Shown: one piece after another, positions 1 through 8,292 of the stretch
Layout of the letters: each line of letters begins with the position of its first letter
How positions within the stretch are numbered: position 1 is the stretch's first letter
Assembly: GCF_038066715.1 (NCBI RefSeq)
Contig: NZ_JBBUKT010000006.1
Location: forward strand, 124,001-188,000
Length of the DNA stretch: 64,000 nt
From: Luteolibacter sp. Y139
Lineage (GTDB): Bacteria; Verrucomicrobiota; Verrucomicrobiia; Verrucomicrobiales; Akkermansiaceae
Reading direction: 5' to 3'
Position numbers and translations under genes: made by a program
The notes under the pieces: generated by a model
What the model was told of the DNA's origin: nothing
Seen by the model: only the letters and a program-made list of their open reading frames with translations
Database searches by the model: none

Positions 1-2617
1 CTTCGCTTGCGCGGGTGATCTCGTCGAGATGAGCTGCCGCTCCAGGCAATCGGGACAGTGCTTCGATCGCCTCTGAATACGTATTTGCACCGGCGAAATC
101 GCCCGTCTGCGGATCCTTCAGCTCGGCCAAGAGCAGGGGCATCAATTCCCTGGTGTCTGAAGGGGAGAGCTTAGTCCGGCCTAACAGAGTCATCGCTTCG
201 CCGCGGCGAACGTAGTCCTCGGTGCGGTGACGGACGATTTCCATGAGCACCGGCACGCGGGCTGGAGCGGCATCGGGATCGTGCTCGATTTGAAATTCGG
301 CGACCTCCATTACCAAATCGTTGAGGTCCTTGGGTGAGATCAATGCCAGAAGGTCCTTGGCGGCCCGGGGAGAGGCGGCGGCGAGGGTATTGAAGATGAG
401 CTTTCGCTCATCCAGATTGGCCTGCTGGAACTCGCCGATCAGATGGTCTTTCCAGAGTTCGGGGAAGTTCCGGCGCAGGCGATCGAGCGCCCATTGTCCG
501 TTGCCGCCCGCGGCCCGGACTTCCTTCAGAAGCAGCTTCGAGCTGACTGCAAGGCGGAGCTTTTCCAAGGCCCGGTCGACCGGTTCGCGAAGCACCGGGC
601 CGGCAGCGAGTTCACGCTTTTCCTGGAGCTCCTGGTAGCGGTCATGGACCTTGCGATGATCCGATGCTTCATCGGTCCCGTTGAGGCCAAAGCGTTTATC
701 GAGGGCTTCGAATTCCTTGTCTTCGGCTCCTGGCACGGGAAGTGAAGCCTTCAAGCGTTCCAGTGCCGGCTGAAGTTCGAGAAAAGCCTCTTGTCCGATG
801 CAATCGACGAGATCCGCCAGCGCGGGGGCCGGGATCGGGTCCTTGAAATGACGATCGAGGCAACGACCGATGACGTCCGTGAGCTGATCCAGCGCCGGGG
901 TATCGTGACGCGGTGTGAGGCGTTGATCGAGGGGTGTCATCAACGAACGCCGGTCGATCTCGGGGGCTACCTTCCATCGTTCGCTGAGATGCGCTGGCAA
1001 CGCAGTATCGAGGAAATACTCCACCAGATTCAGGCATATTTGCGGCGTGTAGTCTTGATCCCATTGAGAACTGATGGAGATCCCCGCCCACACGGTGTCC
1101 CAAGTAATTTTCCGCGGAGTCGCTCCATCCTTCATGAAATAGAGCGAGCCGAAGCCGTCCGCGGTGGATCCACGGATTCCGTTCATGCGGTGGGAGTTTC
1201 TTTCGTCCGTGTTTGACCGGATCCGATCCAGCCAGAACAGCGTGTCGGCCAAGAAGCTCGCTTCTTTTTCCGAAAGAGGGATCAGACGAGCAGTGGAGCC
1301 GGGTTGATCGGCCAGGGGATTGCGGCCGACTGCCCCTTGCGAATTGTAGTCGGTGGCGATCAGCACCGGTGAGTCCACTCCGAAGCGTAGGGCAAAGATG
1401 TGTTTGCTGAAGCTATAGCATCCCGAGGAACTCCAATCATGCAGCCACCATCCGGACTTGGGTGGAGCGACGTGGTCCCGGTCATCAATCGCAAGTTTCC
1501 AAGTCCGGCGGTGGGTAGAGGTTCGATTGGCTTCCGCGAAGGCGAGTGCGGCATCCTTGGGTGACATTTCCCAGAAGCCGGGAGGCAGGGCGGTTTCCAT
1601 CGCATCCTCCGGTCCATCGAAGGAATCGCGGTGCTTTTTACCCCGGCAGAATGCGAGCAACTCCGCGTCGCTCGCACCGTTCAGCGATTTGAAGTTGTAG
1701 GGCTTCCGTGTCGCCGGCGGAGGAGCGACCGGTTTGCCATCCCATGCTTCGCCTTCGAGAGGATAGTTCAGGCCGCCCGCTTTCGCGATCTGCTCCATCG
1801 TTTCGCCCGGCTGCATCACGCGGATGTGCGAGTGCTCCGGGATCTCGCCGGCGGAGTAGCGCTTCGCCGCGGGGTCCCAACGGAAGACGAATTGCCGCAG
1901 CGCGGCATCCGTGGCAGCAGTCTTCGGGCCGAAGGCGATCTCGACCCGCCCATCGCCTTCCTCATCGTAGCAGGTGTAGCCCCACTCGTTGATCTCGTCG
2001 GCTTGTTCGTGATGCCAATTGAAGATGACCTGAAGCAGTTTCTTCGGTTCGCGTTCGATTGTTGCCAGTTCGAAGACCTGGATTTCATGGTCATCCGCGC
2101 CTCTGACTTCGCTGCTGGAGAAATCCGCCAGCTCCAGGATCCCGTCGCCGTTGAAATCGAATAGATAGCCGTGCGTGATGGAATCGTCGCTGCCGAATGG
2201 GTGGATCTCATTGCCATCGGGCGCCAAGAAGAGCACCTGGTGGTCCAGGATCCGTGCCAAGGATGGCTCCAGTAGACCACCGACGCCGGGAGCTTTGCCG
2301 AACAATTCCTCGGGAGCGCTGATCTCATATTTGTCTCCAATGGAGAAGTTGCTCTGGAAGTCATATTCGGTATCTGCGGCGAGGATGTGGAGATCGCCGG
2401 TGCCATCCGTCTGGGGACAGAGGTGGAGGCGCCAGGTCACGAGTTTGCGCTCCTTGCCATCGCACTCCAGGAGGCGAGCCACTTCCGTGTCCCGGAGCTT
2501 CGGATCATTCAAGTTGGAGAGATCAGCCTTCCTCCACTGGTCACCTGCCCGACCGAAGCCGATGCAGGCCAGTCCGGTCAGCACCATCAGAAGGAGATGA
2601 AGGCGTCTCATGATCAT
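1..2617 (-). CDS. Secreted hypothetical protein, C-terminus cut by window edge
   Basis: The minus-strand frame is open from about 2674 to the left edge, so the 3' end is missing. I chose the ATG at 2617 (or 2611, two codons on) because it begins a basic-hydrophobic signal peptide (RRLHLLLMVLTGLACIGFG); an in-frame ATG at 2674 would place about 19 extra residues before it. About 870 residues are visible. The first 200 contain an FNGDGILELADF stretch that resembles FG-GAP/Ca-binding loops. Later parts are mixed alpha/beta, then largely helical and charged towards the edge, like a HEAT-type solenoid. I recognise no catalytic motif. It is probably periplasmic or extracellular. It is read in the same direction as the phosphatase gene upstream, about 90 bases away, so the two may be cotranscribed. 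Function unknown. Confidence 0.75.
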   Translation of the reverse strand, partial: MIMRRLHLLLMVLTGLACIGFGRAGDQWRKADLSNLNDPKLRDTEVARLLECDGKERKLVTWRLHLCPQTDGTGDLHILAADTEYDFQSNFSIGDKYEISAPEELFGKAPGVGGLLEPSLARILDHQVLFLAPDGNEIHPFGSDDSITHGYLFDFNGDGILELADFSSSEVRGADDHEIQVFELATIEREPKKLLQVIFNWHHEQADEINEWGYTCYDEEGDGRVEIAFGPKTAATDAALRQFVFRWDPAAKRYSAGEIPEHSHIRVMQPGETMEQIAKAGGLNYPLEGEAWDGKPVAPPPATRKPYNFKSLNGASDAELLAFCRGKKHRDSFDGPEDAMETALPPGFWEMSPKDAALAFAEANRTSTHRRTWKLAIDDRDHVAPPKSGWWLHDWSSSGCYSFSKHIFALRFGVDSPVLIATDYNSQGAVGRNPLADQPGSTARLIPLSEKEASFLADTLFWLDRIRSNTDERNSHRMNGIRGSTADGFGSLYFMKDGATPRKITWDTVWAGISISSQWDQDYTPQICLNLVEYFLDTALPAHLSERWKVAPEIDRRSLMTPLDQRLTPRHDTPALDQLTDVIGRCLDRHFKDPIPAPALADLVDCIGQEAFLELQPALERLKASLPVPGAEDKEFEALDKRFGLNGTDEASDHRKVHDRYQELQEKRELAAGPVLREPVDRALEKLRLAVSSKLLLKEVRAAGGNGQWALDRLRRNFPELWKDHLIGEFQQANLDERKLIFNTLAAASPRAAKDLLALISPKDLNDLVMEVAEFQIEHDPDAAPARVPVLMEIVRHRTEDYVRRGEAMTLLGRTKLSPSDTRELMPLLLAELKDPQTGDFAGANTYSEAIEALSRLPGAAAHLDEITRASE

Positions 2618-2708
2618 GAAGAGGTAGCGGGAACAGAAACGCCGGACAAGCAGGCTCTCTTGGGAAAAAGCCATGCGGCGGGTTTTTGTCTTTCCCCCCA
2701 TGGGCCGT

Positions 2709-4631
2709 TCAGGGAGGGGTCTGGACCCGCACCCGGTAGAGGCGCTTCGCGGGGAGGCCGCCGGTCAGGCTGCCATCGTCGGTCCATTGCTTGGGCGTGC
2801 CATCGCCGGTGACGGCTGGGGGCCCATTATTCCAAGCAATGAGATTGTTGCTATACTCGACCTGATAGATGCGTCCCGTCGATGTTGGATAGGTGATGGT
2901 GACGGGGCCGCTCGACGCGCGGGTGGCGGTCCATGGGAAGCGATCGCCCTTCAGCGGGTCGAGGTCGAAGAGATACTCGGCCATGGTGTCGTTGCCGTCG
3001 TGGTCGTCGTCGGCATTGTCGGGAGCATTGGCATCGCCGAGGTGCTGGAGCTTCCAGCTTTGATAGGGGGTCAGGTTTGAGCCGGTGGCCGTGGCGATGA
3101 TCGAGGGGTCAGCTTCGATGGTGGCATTGACCGCGACCACCCGGTAGTCGTAGGAGGTACCAAGCTGCGCGGTGGTGTCGGCGTGCGTTGTCGCACCGGC
3201 CCCTAACAGAGCGAGCGATGTCCACGCGCCAACACCGGCGAGGCGGCGCTCGATGCGATAGCCGGTTTCGACGCCGGAGTCGTCCGTCCACTGGAGCAGC
3301 ACGCCATTCGCTGGCTGCGCGGTGAGGTTCGTCGCCTTGCGGGGACGGACGGGTTCACCGGTGTGGGTGTAGGTTTTCCACGTGCTGACGGAGGTCGGCG
3401 AACTGGTGATGCGGCCGGTGTAGGTGGCGCTGACGGTGCCTCCCGTATCGCTGATATCCATGGTGCCGTAGCGGCCGTCTCCTGCGCTGGTGCCGCCGGA
3501 GTAGGGGCCGCCCTTGGTGGATCCGTCGCGGGCCAGCGCCGCGGCATGGAACACGGGGATGCGCACACCCGCAACGTAGGTCGCGGTCGCGCGGCCATCG
3601 TCATAGGCCAGCGCGTGCATGTCGCCGGAGACGATGATCACATTCTGGATCTTCTGGTCGCGGATGAACTCCAGCAATTCGGTGCGCTCGGTTTTATAGG
3701 AACCCCAGTTGTCGCCGGTGGAACTGCTGGAAATAAAGGGCAGGCCGCACATCCATACGATCATGGGACACTCGGCATCGCGGGCGGCGATGAGCTGGTC
3801 CTTGAACCATTGCTTCTGCACATCGCCCATCATCGACTTGTTCGCATTGTCAGAGTCCGAGTCGGGGTCACGGTCCGAGCGGAGGTCGGAGAGGATGAAA
3901 TGCAGGCGTCCGCAATCGAAGGATTGATAGATCGCGGCATTGGGACCGCCAGCCGGCAACGGGAAATGCGGGACGCGCTCGCGATAGACCTGACGCGCGG
4001 CCTCGCGACCATCATTGGTGCGGTCGGAGCCGTTGCCGGAGAAGTCGTGGTCGTCCCAGATGTAGAAGGTCGGGACATTGCGGAAAAGGTTCGACTGCTC
4101 CGGAGACTCGGCGAGAACGCTCGTGTAGTTCTGCCGGTACGGAGCCGGATTGTTCACATCGGTGTCCTCATAGTGGAGGTCACCCATGTGGAGGAAGAAC
4201 AGCGGATCTTCCAGCCTCGCCGCCTCGTAGGCGTCCTGGGGATTGGTCCATTCGCCACAGGAGGCGAAGGCGAAGCGGAACGATACAGCGCCCGGAGCGG
4301 GGAAGGTTTTGAACTTGCCGCCTTGCGCCGGTAGGAGTGTGCCATTCAGCTCAATCGCGTAGAAGTAAGCCGTATCCGGGGCCAAGCCTGTGACGCTGAG
4401 ACGCACTGCGTTCCCTGCTGCCGCTTGTGAGATCACCGGCGCGGAAAAGACCGGGGAGGCCAACCCGGCCGTGGTGCTCACCGCGAGCCGCGTGGTGACG
4501 CCCGCTTGATTGAGCGGCACGGTGACTACCACTGAATTGGGAGTGGTTGCCCCGCACCATGGGGGCGCGATGGGTGCCTGGCCGCTGGCTACGGCGACGA
4601 GGCAAGCAGGGATGACGAGAGGAAGGCGCAT
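2709..4631 (-). CDS. PhoD-like secreted metallophosphatase with fibronectin III domain
   Basis: An exported phosphatase/phosphodiesterase of the PhoD-like metallophosphatase superfamily. The start at 4631 (MRLPLVIPACLVAVASG) gives a clean signal peptide; a start 18 codons further upstream would bury it. Visible motifs in order are FASCGEW, HMGDLHYED, WDDHDFSGN and VSGDMHALAYDDGR, which match the metal-binding Asp/His/Asn clusters of this family. An N-terminal Ig-like PhoD_N domain precedes them. After the catalytic part come a fibronectin type III-like domain (residues about 410-510), a DDDHDGNDTMAEYLF segment typical of Asp-rich calcium repeats in verrucomicrobial exoproteins, and a short C-terminal beta domain. 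Family members release phosphate from phosphodiesters or act on phospholipids; the substrate here is unknown. Confidence 0.82.
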   Translation of the reverse strand: MRLPLVIPACLVAVASGQAPIAPPWCGATTPNSVVVTVPLNQAGVTTRLAVSTTAGLASPVFSAPVISQAAAGNAVRLSVTGLAPDTAYFYAIELNGTLLPAQGGKFKTFPAPGAVSFRFAFASCGEWTNPQDAYEAARLEDPLFFLHMGDLHYEDTDVNNPAPYRQNYTSVLAESPEQSNLFRNVPTFYIWDDHDFSGNGSDRTNDGREAARQVYRERVPHFPLPAGGPNAAIYQSFDCGRLHFILSDLRSDRDPDSDSDNANKSMMGDVQKQWFKDQLIAARDAECPMIVWMCGLPFISSSSTGDNWGSYKTERTELLEFIRDQKIQNVIIVSGDMHALAYDDGRATATYVAGVRIPVFHAAALARDGSTKGGPYSGGTSAGDGRYGTMDISDTGGTVSATYTGRITSSPTSVSTWKTYTHTGEPVRPRKATNLTAQPANGVLLQWTDDSGVETGYRIERRLAGVGAWTSLALLGAGATTHADTTAQLGTSYDYRVVAVNATIEADPSIIATATGSNLTPYQSWKLQHLGDANAPDNADDDHDGNDTMAEYLFDLDPLKGDRFPWTATRASSGPVTITYPTSTGRIYQVEYSNNLIAWNNGPPAVTGDGTPKQWTDDGSLTGGLPAKRLYRVRVQTPP

Positions 4632-4694
4632 CGATTTGGGGGGAGGGATGTTGCGGACCCGTAGGGTGAAGCATGAACCGGGCAAGCCGGTAAA

Positions 4695-5156
4695 TCAATC
4701 GGAGTCGCCCGCGTCGATGGGTGAAGCAGCGGGTTTCGTCTCCTTGCCCGTGCCCGGCAGCTTGCCGCGCCAGCACAGGGAACCGGCCCAGCCGCCTGCC
4801 AAAGGTGAGAGGGCGATCAGGGGGATGAAGGAATCCCTCCAAGCCAGAGGGACGCCGAGGGTCATAAGGACGACGAATCCGATGAATCCGAAATAAAAAG
4901 CGACCGACCAAAGGACCGTCATCGACGTCTGCCGGAGGTAGTAGTTAGCGAGTGCCCACTTTCCGGTGCAGCCATGGTAGACTGCGATGAAGGAGAAGAG
5001 CAGCGGAAGTCCGGTGATGAACCAGTGGTAAACTTCTGGTGGCAGGATTTGAGGGCCTAACAGGGCCCACACTACGAGCAGGGTGAGCAGAACCGTGCCG
5101 CCGACGTAGTAAACGACGGCCCAACCGAGGATGCCGGCCCATTTTCGGAGGTTCAG
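4695..5156 (-). CDS. Small multi-pass membrane protein, probable CTG start
   Basis: An integral membrane protein of about 153 residues with three to four hydrophobic helices and a polar C-terminal tail. I recognise no family. The nearest conventional start is a GTG at 5072, but the frame continues upstream through an evident transmembrane helix (ILGWAVVYYVGGTVLLTLLV) to a stop just beyond 5162. No ATG, GTG or TTG occurs in that extension. A CTG at 5156 would give MNLRKWAGILGW, a typical membrane-protein N-terminus, so I use it, with the start uncertain. It is convergent with nothing and lies about 60 bases upstream of the phosphatase in the same direction. Confidence 0.6.
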   Translation of the reverse strand: MNLRKWAGILGWAVVYYVGGTVLLTLLVVWALLGPQILPPEVYHWFITGLPLLFSFIAVYHGCTGKWALANYYLRQTSMTVLWSVAFYFGFIGFVVLMTLGVPLAWRDSFIPLIALSPLAGGWAGSLCWRGKLPGTGKETKPAASPIDAGDSD

Positions 5157-5293
5157 AACTCGCGTTTAGCAGGCGATTCCGTGTCTTGCGAGAGTGAATC
5201 GGTTTCCGCTGAAGATAACAGGGAGGGGCGATGGAGGCTTTTGCGTGCCGGATTGCTTTCGGTTGGCGGTTTTGGTCGTATGGATCGCTGACA

Positions 5294-5713
5294 ATGAATG
5301 GCGAAACCAAGCCACCTGATGATCCCGAAGCGGAGTCGGGCAAGGACCTGTGCAGCCGGTGCTTATTTCCGAACGAGCTGGAAGCTCCGTTCTGTGAAAA
5401 GTGCGGCGCTCCTTTGACGCCCTATGCGTCGACCGCGCCCTTCGAGTCGGTGCGGGCGGAGGGCGAACTTTACCTGCGGGCGGTCGAGCAACCGGGAAGT
5501 TTGGTGGTCGTTCTGGGGATGTGGATCATTTTCGCGCCCTGCTTGGTTGTTGGGGCCATCATTTCCTCGATGCCGTTGAGAGAGGACGGTTTTTCAATTT
5601 CCTTCATCGGGGTATTTGCGTTCCTCTTCGGCTCATTCGTTCTAACCGTATCCTCAGTGGTCCTTTTCAAGACGACGCGCAGCTACCTCAGAAGCCGGAG
5701 GAAGAACCGATGA
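5294..5713 (+). CDS. Zinc-ribbon membrane protein
   Basis: A 139-residue protein. Residues about 19-41 hold a zinc ribbon made of CSRC and CEKC knuckles (LCSRCLFPN ... FCEKCGAPL), followed by two hydrophobic helices (about residues 70-95 and 103-125) and a basic tail. The start at 5294 is chosen because the sequence becomes polar and ribbon-like from there; an upstream in-frame start at 5231 would add unconserved-looking residues. Similar short ribbon-plus-two-helix proteins are common in Verrucomicrobia, with no known function. Its stop overlaps the next gene's start by four bases (ATGA), so the two are translationally coupled. Confidence 0.72.
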   Translation: MNGETKPPDDPEAESGKDLCSRCLFPNELEAPFCEKCGAPLTPYASTAPFESVRAEGELYLRAVEQPGSLVVVLGMWIIFAPCLVVGAIISSMPLREDGFSISFIGVFAFLFGSFVLTVSSVVLFKTTRSYLRSRRKNR

Positions 5714-6117
5714 CCGCGCGCGGCCTGATCCGGTGGAAGTCCTTATGGTTTGGAATCGCTGTCATGGGATTCCTCGCCTTCGGCTGGATGCGCTCGATGA
5801 GCTACCATGACAATCTGTCGTGGAGCATGGGGACCGTGCATCATGGCATCAGCCAGCGAGTGGGAAGCATCGAGTTCTACCGGCTGATCTTCCCCGTGGC
5901 GATGGGCGATGGACTCAAGGTCACCACGCTGCGGCCCGACGATCCGCAGGGTGCAGGTTTTCCACCGGCTCTAGCGTGGAAGAGTGAAGGCGTCCCGGGC
6001 TTCGTCCAACACCATGGCGTTTTCGTCGCGCACTGGCTGCTGATGCTGCTCTTCCTTCTCCCGTGGCTCGGGTGGATTTTCTTGCGTGTTAGAAAGCAGG
6101 AGAAGCCAAGCTCGTGA
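5710..6117 (+). CDS. Bitopic membrane hypothetical protein coupled to the zinc-ribbon gene
   Basis: A 135-residue protein starting at the ATG inside the ATGA overlap with the preceding stop. It has an N-terminal transmembrane helix (about residues 12-26), a polar middle of about 80 residues that would face the periplasm, and a C-terminal transmembrane helix (WLLMLLFLLPWLGWIFL) with a basic tail. I recognise no family. The overlap with the zinc-ribbon gene argues that the two products work together or are made in fixed ratio. Confidence 0.68.
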   Translation: MTARGLIRWKSLWFGIAVMGFLAFGWMRSMSYHDNLSWSMGTVHHGISQRVGSIEFYRLIFPVAMGDGLKVTTLRPDDPQGAGFPPALAWKSEGVPGFVQHHGVFVAHWLLMLLFLLPWLGWIFLRVRKQEKPSS

Positions 6118-6152
6118 GGCTGGCGAGACGTCTTGACAGTTTCCGGTGAATA

Positions 6153-6166
6153 TGTTCAAAGGAACA
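6153..6166 (+). promoter_or_regulatory. LexA-type SOS box TGTTC-AAAG-GAACA
   Basis: A perfect 5-4-5 palindrome that matches the TGTTC-N4-GAACA LexA motif reported for Verrucomicrobia. It lies one base before the ATG at 6168, and a TTGACA hexamer at 6133-6138 lies upstream. The match is seen directly; LexA binding is inferred. Confidence 0.65.
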
Positions 6167-6167
6167 C

Positions 6168-6440
6168 ATGTCGCTCGTTCCCCTTATTCTTCGGTCGCCG
6201 GAGCCCGGCGAACTTCCGCGTTTCGTTTCCGATCTGGCCAAGTGCCGGGTGGGAGACTGGCAGCGTCCTGAGCATGTGCTCGAATGGTGGGGACGGGGAG
6301 GAGTGCAGCGATTTCAACCGCCGGATCGCTTTGAATGCTTCCGGACCGGCGAGCGTGTCTGGTTGTTCCAGAGGGAACTTCATCCGGAGGGGAAGACCGT
6401 CAGGGGACAGCCTTGCTGGATTTGGCGCAGGATCTCGTGA
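6168..6440 (+). CDS. Small SOS-associated protein, weakly ImuB C-terminus-like
   Basis: A 90-residue ORF directly behind a verrucomicrobial-type LexA box. The segment from about residue 11 to 70 (PGELPRFV ... EWWGRGG ... ERVWLFQ) recalls the short C-terminal domain of the ImuB-like Y-family polymerase, where an xEWW motif is followed by a beta-rich stretch. The polymerase domains themselves are absent here. It could be a free-standing cousin, a decayed imuB remnant, or an unrelated DNA-damage gene. Because the operator abuts the ATG, any transcript would be leaderless or nearly so, or the real start is further in. Assignment to ImuB is weak; SOS control is the better supported point. Confidence 0.45.
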   Translation: MSLVPLILRSPEPGELPRFVSDLAKCRVGDWQRPEHVLEWWGRGGVQRFQPPDRFECFRTGERVWLFQRELHPEGKTVRGQPCWIWRRIS

Positions 6441-6462
6441 GCCGTGATTCAGCGCAAAAGAG

Positions 6463-6488
6463 AAGGCAGGAGGTTTCCCTCCTGCCTT
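6463..6488. terminator. Bidirectional hairpin terminator
   Basis: A perfect 11-bp stem (AAGGCAGGAGG / CCTCCTGCCTT) with a 4-base loop. On the minus strand it is followed by CTCTTTTGC just after the tRNA gene; on the plus strand it follows the small SOS ORF. Confidence 0.75.
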
Positions 6489-6498
6489 ACTTTGAAAG

Positions 6499-6574
6499 TG
6501 GTACCCCGACTTGGACTCGAACCAAGGACCAAAAGATTAAGAGTCTTCTGCTCTACCAACTGAGCTATCGAGGC
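6499..6574 (-). tRNA. tRNA-Lys(CTT)
   Basis: A 76-nt cloverleaf read on the minus strand from GCCTCGATAGCTCAG to an encoded CCA end. It shows the D-arm AGCTCAGTTGGTAGAGC, the anticodon loop CTCTTAA (anticodon CTT, reading AAG), the T-arm GGTTCGAGTCC, and a seven-pair acceptor stem with two G-T pairs. It lies between convergent-looking small genes and ends into the hairpin terminator at 6463-6488. Confidence 0.95.
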
Positions 6575-6654
6575 GTTGTGTCCTGCCTTGCGGCGGGGCC
6601 GGAAGGATGCATTTCGATCCGGGCGGCGCAAGAGGAATTTTGACACTTTTTCGG

Positions 6655-7776
6655 TCAGTTGGCGACCGGCAAAAACAGGATGCAGATGGGGTTCGGGCAA
6701 GACGTGGTGGCCTTGGGTTCGCCGAGCTTGCCGGTGGCTGGATCAAGCGGCAGGGAGGCGAGAGTATTGCTGTCCTGATGGGCGCACAGCAGCCACTTGC
6801 CATCGGGTGAGATGGTGAAGTGACGTGGGACCTTGCCACCGCACGGGGCGATCTGGACGGAGGTCAGCTTGCCGGTGGCGGCGTCACGCGAGAAGACGGC
6901 GATGCTATCGTGGCCGCGATTCGAGGCGTAGACGAACTTGCCGTTCGGATGGACTTGGACTTCGGCGGTAGTGCTTTGTCCGGACCAGCCCTCGGGGAGG
7001 GTGGGGACATCGCCGATGGGTTCGAGCGAGCCCTTGGCGTCGTCGAAGCGGCAGGCGGTGACGGTGTTGGCAAGCTCATTGACGATGTAGGCGTGCTTGC
7101 CATCCGGAGAGAATGAGAGGTGACGTGGTCCTGCTCCGGGAGCGGAAGGCGAGAAAGCAGGTTCATCGCCGCCGGTGGGCTTCGCGGTGGCGGCGTCGAA
7201 GGTGTAGGTCAGTACTTTATCGAGGCCGAGATCCGGGACTAACAGGTGCTTGCCGCGGAAATAGACCCCGTGGGCGTGGGGGCCTTCCTGGCGGCTTTTG
7301 TTAGGGCCCTTGCCGGCGACCTTGTGGGCGAAGCCGAGACCCTGCGGCAGGCCATCGGCGCCGAGCTTCAGGGCAGTGGTGGTGCCATCGCTGTAGTTCG
7401 CAGTGGCGAGAACCTGTCCCGAGGGATCGACGGCGAGGTGGCAGGGATTGTTTCCCTCCGAGGAGGCCTCGGTGACGAATTCCAGCGAAGGACCGGCACC
7501 GAGCTTGAAGACCGCCAGGCTTCCCTGGGGAAACTTCTCCGACTTGCCGACCGAATAGAGCAGGGGCTTGGTGGGATGAAGCGCGAGGAAGCCGGGGTTT
7601 GAGTATTTCGCGCCGACCTTCGCCTCGCCGAGGGCTCCGGTTTCCGGGTCGAAGGTGGAAAGATAGATGCCCTCGCTCTTTCCGCTGCCGCCGGAGTTGG
7701 TGCCGATGGCAATGGGCAAGGGGGCGGCAGTGGCTAGGGCGCTGACGGCGAGGAGAGCGAGGCAGGGTTTCATCAT
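6655..7776 (-). CDS. Secreted lactonase-family beta-propeller (6-phosphogluconolactonase type)
   Basis: A 373-residue protein with a signal peptide (MMKPCLALLAVSALATAAP), then a seven-bladed propeller of the lactonase/YbhE family. Visible blade motifs include NPGFLALHPTKPLLYSV, NPCHLAVDPSGQVLATANY, GPRHLSFSPDGKHAYIVNEL and VPRHFTISPDGKWLLCAHQD, the usual spacing of this family. Cytosolic relatives hydrolyse 6-phosphogluconolactone. An exported version in Verrucomicrobia more likely acts on another sugar lactone, so the exact substrate is unassigned. It is divergent from yjbQ with only about 77 bases between the chosen starts. Confidence 0.82.
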   Translation of the reverse strand: MMKPCLALLAVSALATAAPLPIAIGTNSGGSGKSEGIYLSTFDPETGALGEAKVGAKYSNPGFLALHPTKPLLYSVGKSEKFPQGSLAVFKLGAGPSLEFVTEASSEGNNPCHLAVDPSGQVLATANYSDGTTTALKLGADGLPQGLGFAHKVAGKGPNKSRQEGPHAHGVYFRGKHLLVPDLGLDKVLTYTFDAATAKPTGGDEPAFSPSAPGAGPRHLSFSPDGKHAYIVNELANTVTACRFDDAKGSLEPIGDVPTLPEGWSGQSTTAEVQVHPNGKFVYASNRGHDSIAVFSRDAATGKLTSVQIAPCGGKVPRHFTISPDGKWLLCAHQDSNTLASLPLDPATGKLGEPKATTSCPNPICILFLPVAN

Positions 7777-7853
7777 CGCGTCTCCTACCGGGCGAGGAGG
7801 TGAAATCCATCACAATCGTTGCGCGAAGCGGGTCATCGCGGCATATCCGGGCC

Positions 7854-8273
7854 ATGCCCGCCCACGCCGAAGCCTTCGAAATCCGCACCCGCGGGAAGGG
7901 GACCTATCAGATCACGAGTGAGGTCGCGGGGATCGTGCAGCGCAGCGGGATTGAGACCGGGACGGTCACGGTATTCGTCCGCCATACGTCCGCGAGCCTG
8001 GTGATCATGGAGAATGCGGACCCGAGCGCACGGCGGGATCTGGAGGAGTTCTTCGAGCGGCTGGTGCCGGAGGATACGCCGTGGTTCGTCCACACGGATG
8101 AGGGGCCGGATGATATGCCGAGCCATATCCGGATGGCGTTGACGCGGACCAGTGAGGTGATTCCCATCATGGGTGGGCGGATGGTGCTGGGGACGTGGCA
8201 GGGGATCTTTCTCTTCGAGCACCGGCGGGCACCGCACCGGAGGGAGATCGTGGTGAGTGTAGTGGGAGAATGA
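7854..8273 (+). CDS. yjbQ: YjbQ family protein (UPF0047)
   Basis: A 139-residue protein, the usual length of the YjbQ/UPF0047 family when the ATG at 7854 (MPAHAEAFEIRT) is used; an in-frame start at 7800 would add 18 residues in the divergent promoter. Conserved features are VFVRHTSASLVIMENADPS and the later DMPSHIRMALT ... GTWQGIFLFEHR segment with its conserved His and Glu. E. coli YjbQ has weak thiamine phosphate synthase activity and the family is sometimes named for that; the true cellular role remains unclear. It is cytoplasmic. Confidence 0.88.
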   Translation: MPAHAEAFEIRTRGKGTYQITSEVAGIVQRSGIETGTVTVFVRHTSASLVIMENADPSARRDLEEFFERLVPEDTPWFVHTDEGPDDMPSHIRMALTRTSEVIPIMGGRMVLGTWQGIFLFEHRRAPHRREIVVSVVGE

Positions 8274-8292
8274 ATGGGTCAGCGGTCAATGG

